Assembly (NCBI GenBank): GCA_024345305.1
Contig: BRON01000003.1
Location: forward strand, 1,240,001 to 1,304,000
From: Mrakia gelida
Lineage: Eukaryota; Basidiomycota; Tremellomycetes; Cystofilobasidiales; Mrakiaceae
Direction: 5' to 3'
Length of the DNA: 64,000 nucleotides
Shown piece after piece: positions 10,779 to 21,825 of this stretch. Every line of letters starts with the position of its first letter. Positions within the stretch are counted from its first letter, which is position 1. The notes beneath the pieces were generated by a model. It saw only the letters and a list, made by a program, of their open reading frames with translations. It was not told the origin of the DNA and made no database searches. The position numbers were made by a program, and so were the translations under genes.

Positions 10779-13607
10779 ATGTCCGAGATCGAAACCTCTC
10801 CCGTTCAGCCTCAGCTCACTCTGGTAGAGGGTGAGAAGACTGCTTGCCCTTCGCTGGCCCTCGCATCACCGTCAGTCCATCTGTTCTGCAGTTCTTCGCC
10901 CTCCGTGCGAGAGACCTCGAGCTGAACCCCGCGTCTTGCTTCTCGCTTCACGCAGAACTCCCACCATCCGAGCGGATCTAGAGGCTTCGACGGACCACGA
11001 CTCTACTCCTCTACCATCAAACTTTCGTCGTTACTTCCTCCTCTCGCTGCTGGCGATGGCACAAGCAAGTCCCGAAGACTTCACGAGCGTCTCTCGTTCT
11101 TTCCCTCGCATCCCGACTGACTAGCTTTCTTCTTCTCCTCATCCTTCAGTTCATCGACGTATACCTCAGTACAGCAGTTCTCATCGGAATTGCAGCTGTG
11201 AGATATCTACCTCTCGACCCAACGAAGACAGAAACGTGATCGCTGAAACCATCATTCCCTTTCCCTCGCAGATCTCTCACGATTTAGGGATGACCGTTGC
11301 CGAGTCCGTCTGGATGCTCAATGCATACGCTGCTACTCTCGCCGCGTTCCTCCTCACCGCTGGAAGGATCGCCGATATTGTGAGTCGCGTAGGAGAACGA
11401 GACGAAGGTCGAGCATCGAAACGACGGTGTGCTGACTGAACCTCCCTCTCCCTTTCTCGTTTCTCTCAGTGGAAGCCCAAATGGGTCTTCATCCTCGGGT
11501 TCACCTGGGTCGGAGCGACCTCTCTCGGTAGCGGATTCATCACCGACAAGGTCACCTTGTTCGCCCTTCGAGCTCTGACGGGGATCGGGTAAGTTGGTCG
11601 TCTCGGCCGTCCATCTCTTCGCGTCGCGTTGGACTGATTCTGCTCTTCTTCTTGCTTCATTGCTCGATCGCAGGGCTGCCTTCACTATCCCTTCCGCCAT
11701 CGCCCTGATCGTGCGACTCTTCCCTGAAGAGAGGGAGCAGGCGAGAGCGATTGCAGTATTTGGCGGCACCGGAGCGATTGCAAACGTGTTGGGTTTTCTG
11801 CTCGGAGGTGTGGTGAGTCGGACGAGTCTCATTTGATACTACGGTCGCACATACTGCATGCTCGAAGCCCTCAAGGTCCAGCACTCCTCTGGGTGGGATT
11901 CGTTGAGATCGCGTTCGAATGCTGACTTCGTTCGTCTTCCCCTCCCTTTCCTCATCAGCTTCTCCTCGCCAACTGGAACGCCATCTTCTGGTTCACCGGA
12001 GCGCTCGCTCTTCCCCTCTCCCTCGCCGCCGTTTGGCTCATCCCAGCGACCCCCGTCATCGTCGAGCTCGAAGGAGGAAAGGAGGGAGTTCCGACGCGTC
12101 TTCCCAAACTCGACTACTTCGGCGCCTTCTTTCAAACCGGCGGGATCGTGCTTCTCGTTTTCGGACTCACTCAAGCGAATGTGATTGGATGGTGAGTCGT
12201 TATGCTACATGTCAACCTGTCTGGTTCCTGACACGTCTTTATCTCGTCGTTCGAACAGGGCTCAAGCGGAAACTCTCGCTCCGGTCATCATCGGTCTCTC
12301 CCTCTTCGTCGTCTTCTTCTGGTACCAAACTCGACTCCATCCCATCGACGCTCTCATCATGCCCAAGACCTGGAGCATCATGAACTTCACGCTCCTCACC
12401 GTCGTTGCGCTTTGTCCCTCATTCTGGTTCGTCTCGTCTTCAATCCCGCTCGCCCTCGACGCTCTCGCCGCTGACGATCTTCGTCGTTTCACAGGTGGTA
12501 CCACATCCAGATCTCTTGGTCGGCCATCATGCAAGACGACTTCGGATGGTCGCCCATCATCACTGCCGTTCATTTGTGAGTTTTCGCCTTCTTCTCTCCA
12601 GTGGAGTCGACTCGTCGCGTTGTCCTGACCCGTCCTTTCTTTCTCGCTCCCAGCATCCCCGTCGGTATCGCAGGAGGTAGCACCGTCTTCGCTTGTGGTG
12701 CACTTCCTCTCAAGTACTTCCCTCTTCGTAAGTCGTTCCCTCCTCTCGTCTCCTTGCACTCCCTTCTCGCGACGCGTCGTTCTGATTCCAGTTTGCCCGT
12801 TCTTCGACTCAGGTTATCGAATCCTCGTCGGTTGTGTCATGTCGGCTGGAGGTTCTCTTCTCCTCTCATTCGCCAAAGACAAGAGCGACTACTGGTGTCT
12901 CATGCTCCCTGGGTTCCTCATCGGGTCGAGTGGTGAGTTCCAACTCTTTCGAACGCGACCTTTCGTCGTCGTTAACCTCCAACTCATTATCGGATCTTCT
13001 TCTATCCCTTCGCAGGTTCTGCTTTCATCTACGTCTCAGCCAACATCGCTCTCGTGCTGTCGGTTCCTCCTGAACACGCCGGTGTCGCGGGGTAAGCTCT
13101 CTCTCGTCTCTCCTTCTCCAGTTCGACCAAAGGAGACTGACCTTGTTATCATTTCCTCTTTTGTCTAGTGGCGTCTTCAACACAGGTAAGTTTTGAGAGT
13201 CGCCACTGCGGCGAGTTTGATTCGATTGATCATCGACTGACTTCGACGCGTCGTTCTTGCCTTCGTCCTTTCCACCAGCTCTTCAAGTCGGTGCGACCGT
13301 CCTGCTCGCCTTGTGAGTCTCCTCCCCACTTCTTAGAGCTCCGACGCCCATCCTGACTCTCTCTATCTCGACCTTCTGCAGAGCCACCACGATCCAAGTC
13401 GCCTTCCCCGTCTCGCCAGGATCGACGGTCCCCTCACACCACGGCTACTCCTCTTCCTTCCTCTTCGCCATGGCCGTTATGCTCTTCGAGGGCATTCTCG
13501 TCCTCATCTTCTTCAAGGATCCTCTCGCGAAGGTGGAGGACTCGACACAGGAGGAGGAGGATAGGGAGAAGAAGAGGATCGAGGACGAGAAGACCTTCGC
13601 TCGATGA
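10779..13607 (+). CDS. MFS transporter, DHA2-like drug:H+ antiporter
   Basis: Fifteen exons (10779-10870, 10956-11064, 11150-11197, 11272-11379, 11470-11588, 11674-11812, 11959-12191, 12259-12426, 12495-12575, 12654-12727, 12813-12932, 13016-13091, 13169-13185, 13279-13312, 13382-13607) sum to 1644 nt, 547 residues. TM1 is YFLLSLLAMAQFIDVYLST; the loop GRIADIWKPKW is a degenerate motif A; the motif C region carries GGTGAIANVLGFLLGG, as in 14-TM DHA2 exporters of the fungal aminotriazole/multidrug type. The C terminus is a charged cytosolic tail (EEEDREKKR). It probably exports a small toxic molecule or siderophore; the substrate is unknown. Intron 1 has a GTCAGT donor and intron 2 is a GC-AG intron (GCAAGT at 11065). 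A 17-nt exon is present. Its stop converges with the F-box gene 117 bp away. Confidence 0.92.
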
Positions 13608-13724
13608 GTTGGACGTGGCCTGCACGACTCAGACTTAGACATAGACTCCACTAGATGGTTATTGCGTTAGATTGTATGTATTTCTCGTGTATAGAATAGA
13701 TGTATTGGTTTCGTTCGAACTGGG

Positions 13725-15410
13725 CTAATAAGGAGTAACCGAAGGAAGAACCTGCTGCTGCAACGGGACGGACAAAATCTCTCTCCATCTCTCGCAGCTA
13801 ACTCGATCCCGCCATTCGGAGCTATCCATGTCCTCGAAGACGTGTCCGAAGAGATGATTGTCGACCGAGCTGGTGACAGTGAGAATCTCTCGAAGATTGC
13901 TGGGTGAGAATGAGAGCGAACGAAGGTCAGCGAAATGAGACGAGCCCAGACGACGCGACGAGGAGCAAGGAGCGAGCGAGTAGGAGGAAGAGACTCACGG
14001 ATCGTTTCCGAAGAGACGAACCAGCGGTTCCGAGATCTCATCAATTTTCCGAAGGTAGAGGAGGATCCTGATCCTTCGCGCCTTCGCGTGTTCGAGAAGG
14101 TGAAGGTAGAAAGTGAGGACGGGGACGGTGAGCGAATCGTCGAGAGCTGGTGCTGTGAGGGAGGTGACGAGTTCCGTGGGAGATCCAGCGTTGAGGTAGA
14201 GGTGAGTGAGGTGTGGTAAGCTCGTGAGAGCCTGGAGGAGCGCGAGGCTTGGAGGTGGAGGGAGGAGCCTGGTCAAGAAGGACGAGAGGTCAGCGAAACG
14301 AGGCTGACCGATCGATTGAGAGCTTGAATTGTGTCAGAACTCACAGTCCCACGCATCGCAGAGAGGCAGACCAAGACGTGATGATTCTCGGAGGAGAAAC
14401 GGCGAGGAGGTCTTGACGTAGAAGGAAGGAACGAGCGAGACCAGGTCAGCTAGCTCTTCTCCGCCCAGCTCGACGCGACAAACGAACCCAACGAGATAAA
14501 CTCACCAGCACCAGGGCAGTACCATTCGAAGCTACTCGACCCCTGCATCCCAACCAGCACATCCTCCAACTCCCTCGCGGTGACCCCATCGATCTCCAAG
14601 CCCATCAAGCTCATGGCTAGCCATCGCAACCCCAAGGACCCATCAGCCAACCTCCCCAGCACGTCTACCGCTCTCAGCACGTCCACCACCGTCTCCGCGT
14701 CCCACTGGTCTCCTTGGAGCTCGAGTCGTCGAATGTAGGTTGCGAGGATGGGTTTGGTTTGGAGGGTGGAGAGGTACTGCTTGGCCTTGAGCGAGGAGGG
14801 GAGGAGGACGCGAGAGTGGACGAGAGGAGTCGCGAGGGTGTTGAAGAGCTGGCAGGTTTGGAGGAGGGCCTGGAACGAACCCATCAAAGGGATTATCAGA
14901 GAGGAAGAACGAAGGAGAGAAGGAAGGAAGGAAGGCGGAAGGAGCGCATCAAACTCACCTTCGCCTCTGGCGCGTTCAAGCTCTGCATCGGCATCTCGAG
15001 GGAGGGAGGACTAAGTGCGAGCTTGAGGATTCGTCGATGAAGTTCTACTGGGAGTCGATGGAAGCCAGAGGGGAGGGAGCGAAGTCGACGACTGAGGGAA
15101 GGGGATTGAAGGAGGGGTGGTGCCGAGAAAGAGACCGAGCTCGTCGAGTCGAGAGCTGGTTGGGACGAGGAGGGGAGAGGGAGGGATTGAGAGGAGCTGT
15201 GATGCGAGCTTGAGACGTAGGTCTTTTGGGATTCTGGTGGAGAGTATCGACAAAGGAGAGGGAAAGGTCAGTCACGAAGGAGTGGCGAGTGAAAGGACGG
15301 AAGGAGTTGAACGACGAATCGCGTTTGACGAGAGGAGGAGGAAGAGAGGGAAACTGACCTGGAAAGGACTGCTGAGAACCTCCTTGCGAGGAGAAACTTT
15401 CATCTGCCAT
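13725..15410 (-). CDS. F-box protein with leucine-rich C-terminal half
   Basis: Exons 15359-15410, 14959-15233, 14506-14869, 14345-14411, 13999-14268 and 13725-13899 total 1203 nt, 400 residues, in one frame. After a Ser-rich N terminus, residues about 75-120 read RLPVELHRRILKLAL and ALLQTCQLFNTLATPLVHSRV, the classic LPxEL...L...C..L..L..P.L.. layout of a fungal F-box. The rest has irregular leucine-rich strands (LPHLTHLYL; GLRWLAMSLMGLEI) typical of fungal F-box/LRR proteins. It would bind Skp1 in an SCF ubiquitin ligase; the target is unknown. Intron 1 has a GTCAGT donor, and intron 3 ends in AAG instead of CAG. Confidence 0.85.
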
Positions 15411-15652
15411 GCTAAGCTGGTGGTTGGGGGTTTGTGGATGAAAGAAGCGTGGCGGTGAGCTAGGCGAACGCATGGCGAAACGCGAAAAAGAGAGACAGGG
15501 GTCGAATCGAGGGCGAAATCAAACGCGTCGGAGTTCTTCGACGCGAGGGAAGATTTAGCCGATTCTCGAGAGACGACGAGGAGGAGAGGTGTTGTAGTGA
15601 TACATAAGATCAGCGCTTCTCCTTCTTCGATACACTCAGAAGCCAACCTCGC

Positions 15653-16709
15653 TCAACCTCCCCCTCCTCCACGAGCTTCTCCAAAATCGTCCGCGTCGTC
15701 GTCGTCCTCCCAGTCCGCGTCCTCCTCGTCCCTCCTCAGCGCTGCAGAGCCCTCAACTCCTCCTAGCTGTTTCTTTAACTCCGAGACCTGCCTCCCTTGC
15801 CCGGACGGAACGAAGAAAACGAAAGAAATCAGCTTGGTCTTCCTTCTCCCCGTCTCTCCTGCCCCAACGAAACGAAACGAGAGAGAACGTCAACTCGAGC
15901 TCACCTCCAGTTCCAACTTCAGCACCTCTGTCTTCGCTTTCTCCAGCGCTTCCATCTTCGAAATCAACTCCTGCTCGTTCCGAAATCCACGACGGGGAAA
16001 GAAGAGGAAGAGACGTCAGGTCAGGCTCTCGTTCCAATCCAACACTCGACGTGACGCGTCCTGCCTTCGCTCGCCCTCTCCCTTCTCTGAAGAAGAGAAG
16101 GTCGAAAAGGGTCACCGAAGTACTCACCCTTTCCTTCACCTGTCTCCTCTCCTCCTCCGTACTCCCCGTCGACCCAATCCACGACCCGACCTCCTCGTGG
16201 GCGTTCGCATCCACGTCGTCGACCTCGGGAGAAGAAGGTGGAGGAGGAGCGAGGAGCCTGTCGAGTCGATCTAGTTCTCTGGCGAAGGAGTCGAGGTCGA
16301 GTTGCTGTTTTGACCAACCAACGAGTAAAAGCGAAGAGAGGGGAGAGTCAGTGAACGAGCCTCGCTGGAGGTGAGAGAAGAGCGAGAAGGGAGGAGAAGG
16401 AGAACGAAGGCCGTGGGCGAAGCGAGAAGTCGAACGAGAGAAGGGTTGTAAAGCTCACCTGTTCGGGATCAAAGTCGACGCCTAGTCCTTCTCGCATCCA
16501 TCGAATGCCTTTGGAGGCTGCTCCTTCTGCTAGAGGGAGGATGGCGGAGTCCTGTGGGAAGCGAGAGGAAGGAGGGGGAGGAAGGTTGGTCGTCGGTCGG
16601 TGCGGACGGATCTTTGGAACTCTCGACGAAGAAGGAGGGATGAGGAGAGAGAACGAACCTCTGTGTGTTGATGAGTAGAGGAGATGGAGGAGTGGTGAGA
16701 GTGCGACAT
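15653..16709 (-). CDS. Hypothetical coiled-coil protein with acidic tail
   Basis: Exons 16659-16709, 16459-16551, 16128-16304, 15905-15970 and 15653-15787 give 522 nt, 173 residues. A conserved-looking helix (SKGIRWMREGLGVDFDPEQ) is followed by LDSFARELDRLDRLL, a Pro linker, an acidic segment, and a coiled coil (ELISKMEALEKAKTEV and on) ending in an Asp-rich stretch and a poly-Gly tail. I do not recognise the family; the size and layout would fit a small subunit of a larger complex. The start at 16709 has a good context and keeps every junction in phase; an ORF beginning at 17039 could not be joined cleanly. Confidence 0.62.
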
Positions 16710-17509
16710 CGGTGGTTGGTGTTGAAGTGGAAGGGAAAGGGAAGATGGGCGTTGAGAGTTGAGGTCGAAACGAAAGAGAGGTCAGGGGCGAGCGAGAGGA
16801 TTCCGAGAGCCGAAGTCGTCGGGGAGGAGGGAATAAAAGAAAGGTGAGTGGTAGTCGAGGTTGGAAGGTTGGGGGTGGAAGGATGGGTGGTTGAAGGTGC
16901 TTGGTGTAGTTGGAGGGCAGGGAGCGAAGCAGGAGGAGAGGTTAAGGGAGTTGAAGTTGAGCTTGAGCGTTTCGAGTTCTTCTGGGAAGATCGGGGACGG
17001 TGAGATCTCAACCTTCGACGCGAAGGATTGGAGGAACATCAGTCACCAGCCCATCTTCTGGCTCTCCAGATCACCCTTGACCTTCTAGACCCGGCTCTCG
17101 AAGCTTTGACGACGCGAGAGAGAGTTGAGTCAAAAGTCGACCATTCGATCCACCTCCCTCTGCACTCCTCTGCTACCGTTCCGACGAGCCCTCGAAGTGA
17201 TAAAGTGATAGTATGAGACGGAGATTCGCAAGCATGCGCTATGACGAGCGAGAAGAGGGGGTATACGACGACCGTTAATTTGGTCGAGGGAGGGAGGGAG
17301 GAGTCGAGGTCGAGGGCTGAAGGAGGGAGGGAAGCAAAGGAGGGACGACGAGAAGATCAGCTTGAGCTTGATCAAGACGCAGACGCTGGTGAGGATGCTG
17401 GAGAGGTTCTACTACGAGCTAAGAAGGGTGAGAGAAGAGGAGTTAGACTCACGAAGGAGGGACAGGTCCAAGGACGAGAACGAAGGAAGGCGAGGTCGAG
17501 CTATCCGGT
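16710..17509. other. 800-bp region without a supported gene
   Basis: This lies upstream of the coiled-coil gene and downstream of the DUF2462 stop. A minus-strand ORF from 17039 (MFLQSFASKVEISPSP...) overlaps it, and a CTGAC branch-like site lies near 16783, but no acceptor AG follows within a normal distance. It could contain a 5' exon of the neighbouring gene; otherwise it is promoter and 3'UTR. Confidence 0.35.
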
Positions 17510-17953
17510 TTAGATGTTGGCTCGGTCGTGAGGGTTGGGCTTGTCGAACTTGATTCCAGTTTTGGGCTGAGTCTTGTTGACCTTGGCAGCCTTGACCTCA
17601 CTACGAGACCGGGAAGGAAAGAAGGACGAGGAGAGAAGCAGAGGGAGAAGGCAGGGTCAGCTCGAGCTCAAGTCTTCAAACCTCCTTCCCTCTTTCTTGA
17701 AAACTCACGCTGGTGTATCTCCCTTGTTCTTCATGATCGTCAACTTTCCTCCACTGGCGGCTGTAACCATCTGCTTCTCGATCGAGTTGTTGATCTTTGA
17801 AGAGAGGTTCTTCTGCATGGTCCTCCTGACGACCGCTCCGAGCTTCTTTGGAGGAATCGAACGAGCTCCCTTCTTGGGGTTCTGAGCATGCTTCGACACT
17901 CGCCCTCCAGAGCCGGAAGAGGAAGGAAGTCCTTTGGAGTTGCCTTGAGCCAT
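17510..17953 (-). CDS. DUF2462/UPF0390 small basic nuclear protein
   Basis: Exons 17709-17953 and 17510-17600 total 336 nt, 111 residues. The sequence has the family layout: MAQGNSKGLPSSS start, a Lys-rich stretch (KKGARSIPPKK), then MQKNLSSKINNSIEKQM followed by AASGGKLTIMKNKG. This matches the fungal and animal UPF0390 proteins (human C19orf53/LYDG10 type), small, basic and probably nucleolar, without known catalysis. The intron acceptor is TAG and falls after Ala82. It is divergent from the vWA gene across 214 bp. Confidence 0.88.
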
Positions 17954-18167
17954 AGTGGGAGAGTGGAGAGAGAGGAAGGGAAAGGTGGGAGGAGGGGAGG
18001 ACGAGTGGGTGAACGTTGCAGGTCAAGAGAGCAGAGCTGCAGGGAGGGAGGAGGAGGATCGACTCCGCGACGCCACCACGAGCTTTCGAGCCAGACTCCT
18101 CCTTCCTCCTCCCTCCTCCTTTTGATCTTCTCTAACCACGACCTTCACTCACCTTTTAACAGCAAAC
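17954..18167. promoter_or_regulatory. Divergent promoter, 214 bp
   Basis: This is the only space between the start codons of the DUF2462 gene (-) and the vWA gene (+), so it must drive both. The half next to the vWA start is CT-rich, a usual core-promoter feature in this window. No TATA box is obvious. Confidence 0.5.
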
Positions 18168-21100
18168 ATGGACGACGACATGATGGAACAAGACTACGAG
18201 CCTCAAGCTCCCAACCAGCAGGAAGGAGGGTACGAGTCTATGGATCAAGGAAGGAGCACCAAGCTGTCAGTTCATCATCGACCTTTCCCCACTTTAATCC
18301 CTCCCTTCCCTTTCATGAGAGCTCGACTTCACCTCTCTACCTCGTCTTCTACGAGCGATCTCGGGGGCCGTATGCACCTCTGATGGAGGAGTTCGTTCAG
18401 TGAGAGAGAACGGTGGAGGTGGAGGTCAGGTGCGGTGAGGAGGAGGGTTCTGAACGAAGGGCGGAGGAGGAGGAAGAGAAGGGAGCTCGTTCTCGATGAT
18501 CTTCCTCGCTGGCAGGCTTATGACTCCAGCGAAACGGCGGAGATCGTAGAGGGAGATAGATGGCGGGGACGATCTGCTTCTGGTAGCTCGAGAGAAGGCA
18601 AGGGAGCTGGTAGATCGAGTAGCGCACTCTCGAAGAACAAGGAGCTCTGCTCTTTCTGCCTTGGCTCTACTGCACATGGCTCCGTAGACCTAGCTGGTCT
18701 TCGACTTAGTCGCTTGCTCGAAGGTTTTCCCTTTGAAGCCGCCGGCAATCGACCGTGCCTTTCCGACACCCTTCTCCTCCAGCTCACACCCACCACCTTC
18801 CCTTCGCATCGTTGTTCCGGCTCTCGAACCTCCTTTCGCTGACTTTGTTCACTTCCCTTTGTCTTCTCCAGGGACCTCCTCTTCATCCAAGACGCTACTG
18901 GATCCATGGGGTCCTACATTGCCTCAGGTTCGTCACGACCTCTTCGAGGCTCGAGCTCACACCTTCGTCCTCCCTCCTTCCTCCCTCCCTCCGTTCGTTG
19001 CCGAAAATGAACGCTGACGACCTCGTTCGGCTCGAATCTTTCTCTGCAGCTACCAAGAACATCGAAGAGGTACGTTAGATCACCTAGAAGGAGAAGGTCG
19101 TCCCAACCTTCATCTCCAATCGGAACGCTCACTCTTCTCGCTTCTTCGCTTCTTCGCTCCCTCGCTCACCTCCTCCAGATCTGTGCGGCCATCGTTTCCT
19201 CAGAACGACTCACTCGACCCGACGATCTGCGTGTATCCGTGAGCTCTATATCCTTCTATATCCTCACCTCACCTCGCTCGCTCTTGCCTTCGAGGTACTG
19301 ATTCCTCGTCTTCGCGCTCGGTCACCAGATCGTCTCCTACCGAGACCACCCTCCTCAAGACCACTCCTACATCACCAAGACCTTTCCCTTCACCTCTTCC
19401 ATTCCTACCGTCCAAGAACATCTCGCGACCCTGTACGCCAGTGGAGGAGGAGACGGGCCTGAAGCCGTCACTGCTGCCATGGCCGTCGCTGTGGAGGGAG
19501 TCGAGTGGAGACCTGATGCCGCGAAGATGGTGAGTTTGGAGTCGAATCTGGGCTGGTGGGGCTTGGAATGGAGCTGGGGAGGATGCATTCCTCGTGGTGG
19601 GTCGAGTCGAAGCTGGTCTGGTGGACTTGGAGAGCTGTGAGACGGGGAGGAAGGAAAGTTGACGAGGACTCGGGGTCGACGCGCTCAAGCAAGCGAGAGA
19701 TCAGAGCTGACCTCCGATTCGTCCTTTCGCTGCTTCCCCCAGGTCGTTCTGATCGCCGACGCTCCTATGCATGGAATCGGAGAGTACGGAGATGGTTTCA
19801 GGGAGGGATCGCCAGATGGTTCGTCGACTCGCCTTCGTTTCCCGACTTCTCGTTTCCTCGCGTCTCGAGAGGTCTCGAGCTGACCTTCCTCTTCGCCCTC
19901 GTACTCGCAGGCAAGGACCCTCTGGAGCTCGCTCGACAGATGGCGTCTCAGGGAATCACCATGTTGTGAGTCTAGTCTGCTATCTTTGAGGTGTCGGGAA
20001 CAGCAGGAGTCGAGCTCGAGAGCAGAACGAAACCTGACGCGTCGATACGTCCCTCCTTTTCTCCCTCCTTCAGCATCGTCGCCTGCGAACCTGCTCTGAG
20101 TGGCTACCTCTATGGAACTGACATCTTCAAGGCTCTCTGTGAGTTCAATCTTCCTTCTTTCGTGCGAAGACCTCAAGCTCGTTTCCAGTTTTCTTTCACG
20201 TCCTCGAAAACTGACGAACCCTTTCCCCTTGTCTACTCCTCACTCAGGTCTCATCACCTCCGGTCTCATGCTTCCTCTCACCAACGCTTCCCTTCTCGCT
20301 CATGCTATCGTTCGTCCTCCGCATCTTCACTGCCGCTTCGGCTCGACCGTCGCGTCTCCCACTCCCTTCGCTGACACCCCTTCGCTTGCCTCTTCACGCA
20401 GGTCGGATCCGCTCTGGAACATCTCGATATGGAGCGACTCATTCGGGAGGTCGGAGATGCTGTTGGAGAGCGGTTGAGGCTGGGAGAGCAGTCGGTTGAT
20501 GATGTTGCGAGGGAGTTGCACGAGAAGGTTCGTTCTCGATCTCACGCTCTTCCTCTTCTCTTCCTCGATGGCTGACTCCTCCCTTTCTGAACCTTGCAGC
20601 TGATGCTGAGGAACGAGAGCACGAAGAAGATTCAGGTCGAGAACATCTGTACGTCGCGTCGTCTTTCTTCCTCTCCTCTGTCGGTCCGAGCCGCGAGGCT
20701 CACTTCTCCCTCTCTTGCCCTCTCTTTCTTCCAGACAAGGACTCGGAAGAATCGAGACACAACGTCGAGGTCTTCTCCACGGCACCAAATCTCGCTGCTG
20801 CTCGTGAACATCTTCGAAAGGTGAGTCTTCGACGTTTTCTCCAGTCCGTCCTTTCTCGTCTGCTCCTGCCCTGACGCCTTTCATCTTCTTTCTCTTCTCA
20901 GGTCCCCGGATCCCGTTTCACCGACAAGTACCTCGCGTCCCGCTACACCTCCTCCTCCTCGCACTACAAGCCTGCCGTCCCATCGCGTCCAGCAGGGACC
21001 GTCGCCGCCGAATCCTCTCCGACCGTCACCATCGGTGGACCCTCTTCCTTCGCCTCTTCGACAGCCGCTACGCCCGCAAGCCCACCTTCGAGACAGGTCC

Positions 21101-21451
21101 TCACGAGTTTCAAGGCGTTCGGAGCGAGCACGTCGACGGGGGTCTTCGGCGCGCCCGTGTTGGGAAGTGGGAGCTCGGCTGGAGCGTTCAGGGGAGGAGG
21201 AGGGCTGAGAGGAGGAGCTGGAGGGGATAGCGACGACGAGGACGATGGTGGACAGAGGATTGGGTTCGAAGAGGGAGCGATCAGTTTCGATCAGGTGAGT
21301 GCTTCATTCTCATCGAGCTCCCGTCGAGAAAGGACGAAGTTCAAAAGACGAGCTCGAGCTGACCTTGCCTCCTTCGCCCTTTCCTTCTGCTTCTCTCGTC
21401 TTGCAGGCCAAGCGTATAGCAGTCGGAGCCGCCTGGAGGTCTCGAGGCTGA
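18168..21451 (+). CDS. von Willebrand A-domain protein (vwkA-like)
   Basis: Fourteen exons (18168-18265, 18872-18927, 19050-19069, 19179-19238, 19329-19529, 19743-19818, 19911-19965, 20074-20138, 20248-20309, 20402-20527, 20600-20648, 20735-20820, 20902-21294, 21407-21451) sum to 1392 nt, 463 residues. Residues about 33-230 are a vWA fold: LDLLFIQDATGSMGSYI has the MIDAS-type DxTGS motif as in alpha-kinase vwkA proteins, with VSIVSYRDHPP, the second metal-site region GGGDGPEAV, and VVLIADAPMHG. No alpha-kinase domain follows; the C terminus is a Ser/Thr/Gly-rich tail. A metal-dependent protein-binding role in cytosol or on the contractile vacuole (known for Dictyostelium vwkA) is possible. 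Intron 1 is 606 nt with a GTCAGT donor; four other introns use GTTCG donors. Confidence 0.85.
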
Positions 21452-21825
21452 TTGTCTTGTCATTCTCGGTTGATGAAGGGGAAGGATCAGCGACGAGACA
21501 AGGACGAGAACGGACCTCTCATCAGTCGAGTCGAGACGCGTCTTTCGCGCCTTCCCTTCCCCTCCACTTTGTCTTGGTTCTTACATTACTAGCAATTCAC
21601 TTATTTTACGAGCTTCACCTAACGTACATTAATCGCATCCTTACATACCCAAGTCTACTCTTCGATTCGACGAGTAAAGAAAATTGGCGGGCAAGAGCGC
21701 GAGACGGCTGTCGGCTCAACGGAACGGGGCCGGATCTCTTCCCTCCTTCCTTTCCCTCCAGGTTGCCATCAACCACCAACTCGATTCCCCTCCCTTCCCC
21801 CGCGCCTTCTCCAGATCTAGACATT
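21452..21825. other. Intergenic, 374 bp
   Basis: Same-strand gap between the vWA and epimerase genes. An AT-rich segment at about 21575-21665, including TTCACTTATTTTA, is a plausible 3' end/polyadenylation zone of the vWA gene; the CT-rich part just before 21826 is the epimerase promoter/leader. Confidence 0.45.

Noticed and set aside
16469..17039. Minus-strand ORFs starting MFLQSF and MRSHRP as upstream exons of the coiled-coil gene
   Set aside because: They could not be joined to the confirmed exons with any donor/acceptor pair in phase; the start at 16709 is clean.
18426..18677. Minus-strand ORF inside the long vWA intron, possible nested gene
   Set aside because: No convincing domain, no splice signals fitting a gene, composition like neighbouring shadow ORFs; kept only as a question in the intron finding.
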